A DNA stretch of 14,672 bases from an uncultured Acidobacteriota bacterium. GTDB taxonomy: Bacteria; Acidobacteriota; Terriglobia; Bryobacterales; Bryobacteraceae. Below the pieces are notes generated by a model. That model had not been told where the DNA came from and ran no database searches. It was given only the letters and a program-made list of their open reading frames with translations. The stretch covers positions 1-14,672 of the forward strand of contig CALFYN010000719.1 in NCBI GenBank assembly GCA_937952345.1, written 5' to 3'. A program made the position numbers and the translations under genes. Positions 13,401 to 14,672 of this stretch are shown one piece after another; positions within the stretch are counted from its first letter, which is position 1; the number at the start of each line of letters is the position of its first letter.

Positions 13401-13867
13401 TTCGATTTTCTCCGAAAATCGCCGCTTTTTCCGCCGGATTTTTCGATTAAATAGATGTCCTGAATTTCGATGGATTTATCGAGGGCCTTGGTCATGTCGT
13501 AGACGGTGAGGGCGGCGACGGAGGCGGCGGTGAGGGCTTCCATTTCGACGCCGGTGGGTCCGGTGTTGGAGACGGTGGAAACAATGCGCACACCTTTTGT
13601 TTCGATGCGGGCTTCGACGTCGATGTGGGAGAGCAGCAGCGGGTGGCAGAGGGGGATGAGTTCGGAGGTTTTCTTGGCGGCGGCGATGCCGGCAAAGCGG
13701 GCCACTTCGAGCGGGTTGCCTTTGGGGTTGGCGGGGAGCTGTTTGAGAACCGATGGGCGGATGCGGACGAAGGCATGGGCTCGGGCGGTGCGCTTGGTGA
13801 GCGCTTTTTCCGAGACATCGACCATGCGCGCCTGGCCGGCGGCGTCGTAATGGGATAGCTTTTTCAT
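13397..13867 (-). CDS. moaC: Cyclic pyranopterin monophosphate synthase MoaC
   Basis: This 156-residue enzyme converts the 3',8-cyclo-GTP made by MoaA into cyclic pyranopterin monophosphate, the first stable Moco intermediate. Family motifs are intact: AAKKTSELIPLCHPLLLSHI (63-82), GPTGVEMEALTAAS (103-116), YDMTKALDKSIEI (123-135) and KSGGKSGDF (143-151). Conserved H75, E108, E110, D124 and K127 are present. The ATG at 13867 overlaps the moeA stop in ATGA (13864-13867); the open frame upstream of it is shadow sequence within moeA. No moaA lies in the window. Confidence 0.96.
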   Translation of the reverse strand: MKKLSHYDAAGQARMVDVSEKALTKRTARAHAFVRIRPSVLKQLPANPKGNPLEVARFAGIAAAKKTSELIPLCHPLLLSHIDVEARIETKGVRIVSTVSNTGPTGVEMEALTAASVAALTVYDMTKALDKSIEIQDIYLIEKSGGKSGDFRRKSK

Positions 13868-14672
13868 TGTGGCAGGACTCCAATGGGTTCGCCGGCGTTC
13901 CAGGACTCGCGGTTTTCGTCGGCGATGAGGTAGGCGTTGGCTCGGGCGAGGGAAGCGACGTCGCTGGAGCCTTGCCAGCGGATGGGGGTGATTTCGTAGC
14001 CGTCGGGGGACAGGCGCGCGGGGAGGAAGCGGGTGAGGCCGGTCTTGTGGCGGAAGGGTTCGGTGAGCGTGGCCCAAGCCATGGGGAGGGCAGGTTGGGC
14101 GAGGCCGGCGTGGCGTTCGACGGCGGCGCGGGCGAAGAGTTCGAAGGTGACCATGGTGGAGGCGGGGTTGCCGGGGAGGCCGAAAAAGTATTTGCCCATG
14201 GCTTTTCCGAAGACCAGAGGAGCGCCGGGCTGAATTTTTACGCGGTCGAAGAAGAATTCGGCGCCGAGATCGGATAGTACCTTTTCGACGAGATCGTACT
14301 TTCCGGCGGACACCCCCCCGGACAGAAGTAATATGTCGCTCTGGAACCCTTGTTCTACGAGTTCGCGGGTGTGGGAGTACTCGTCCTTGGCGATGGGGAG
14401 GATGATGGGGATGCCACCGGCTCGGGTGACTTGGGCGGCGATGGACCAGGCGTTGGAATTGCGAACCTGGTAGGGTTCCACGGGGAGGCCGAGTTCGACA
14501 AGTTCATCGCCTGTGGATAGAATAGAAATCGTAGGTTTCGCATAAACTTCGATTTCCTGTTTGCCGATAGTAGCGAGCAGAGCGATACGAGGGTACGTGA
14601 GGAACTGACCCTTGGTAAGGAGCGTTGCACCCTGGGCAGCTTCGGCGCCGGCGGGATTGATGAAATCCCCGG
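13864..14672 (-). CDS. moeA: Molybdopterin molybdenumtransferase MoeA, 5' end outside the window
   Basis: The - strand frame is open from the window edge (first whole codon at 14670) to the stop at 13864, giving the C-terminal 268 residues. MoeA inserts molybdate into adenylylated molybdopterin. Visible motifs, in order: GDFINPAGAEAAQGATLLTK, then ISILSTGDELVELG, VRNSNAW, LLLSGGVSAGKYDLVEKVL, VKIQPGAPLVFG and FGLPGNPASTMVTFELFAR, followed by the C-terminal beta domain. A GTG near 14481 is an internal codon, not the start. The N-terminal domains I and II are not in the window. It lies first among the operon genes visible here. Confidence 0.96.
   Translation of the reverse strand, partial: GDFINPAGAEAAQGATLLTKGQFLTYPRIALLATIGKQEIEVYAKPTISILSTGDELVELGLPVEPYQVRNSNAWSIAAQVTRAGGIPIILPIAKDEYSHTRELVEQGFQSDILLLSGGVSAGKYDLVEKVLSDLGAEFFFDRVKIQPGAPLVFGKAMGKYFFGLPGNPASTMVTFELFARAAVERHAGLAQPALPMAWATLTEPFRHKTGLTRFLPARLSPDGYEITPIRWQGSSDVASLARANAYLIADENRESWNAGEPIGVLPQ

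Noticed and set aside
12200..13454. Long + strand open frames across the VWFA-related and mogA-like genes
   Set aside because: Both are antisense to genes with clear family motifs and have low-complexity Asp/Val/Gly/Ala translations.
13868..14077. N-terminal extension of the moaC frame
   Set aside because: It lies inside moeA in another frame; MoaC begins exactly at the ATG overlapping the moeA stop.
1..14672. CRISPR arrays, rRNA genes, integrases or prophage genes
   Set aside because: No spaced identical repeats, rRNA-like sequence or integrase/phage motifs were seen on either strand.

Overview
The window looks like a high-GC acidobacterial chromosome, most likely of the Bryobacterales/Solibacter type. 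This is inferred from the protein families, not from any marker gene. The families pointing that way are a VWFA-related protein of the acidobacterial type, a winged-helix/TolB-like beta-propeller fusion, a PEP-CTERM surface protein, a Tat-exported arylsulfatase and a compact Moco operon.

Layout: Bases 1-1620 form a toxin-antitoxin segment, with mazEF-like genes on the + strand and vapBC-like genes on the - strand, about 260 bp of unassigned DNA between them. Bases 1647-4018 hold a strong promoter, a PEP-CTERM gene whose signal peptide and body lie in different frames, and a diheme cytochrome c. Bases 4037-5219 hold a SnoaL-like protein on the - strand, then a 606-bp segment bracketed by a 27-bp inverted repeat. 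That segment carries a 96-aa membrane protein and the remains of two overlapping small genes. Bases 5220-6836 encode an arylsulfatase (-), followed by tRNA-His (+) and a small conserved-looking protein (-). Bases 7331-8637 hold bacterioferritin and a Tat-exported glycerophosphodiester phosphodiesterase (+), joined by a TGATG overlap. Bases 8650-11833 hold a divergent pair: an exported TPR protein (-) and a membrane-anchored winged-helix/beta-propeller protein (+). Their shared control region contains nested inverted repeats. Bases 11846-14672 are a - strand operon: moeA (5' end outside the window), moaC, a mogA/moaB-type gene and the VWFA-related protein.

How the genes work together: moeA, moaC and mogA act in molybdenum cofactor synthesis and are joined by 4-bp ATGA overlaps; the VWA protein follows 16 bp later. 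The exported enzymes (sulfatase, GDPD, diheme cytochrome) suit a heterotroph that uses sulfated polymers and phospholipid debris. Bases 1-5219 look like accessory DNA (two toxin-antitoxin modules, a decayed gene pair, repeats, a frameshifted gene), and the rest looks like ordinary chromosome. I did not find a convincing wholly new multi-gene system. The best leads are the inverted-repeat segment at 4591-5196, the nested operator-like repeats at 9609-9640 and the frameshifted PEP-CTERM gene. No convincing intrinsic terminator was seen at any of the convergent gene ends.
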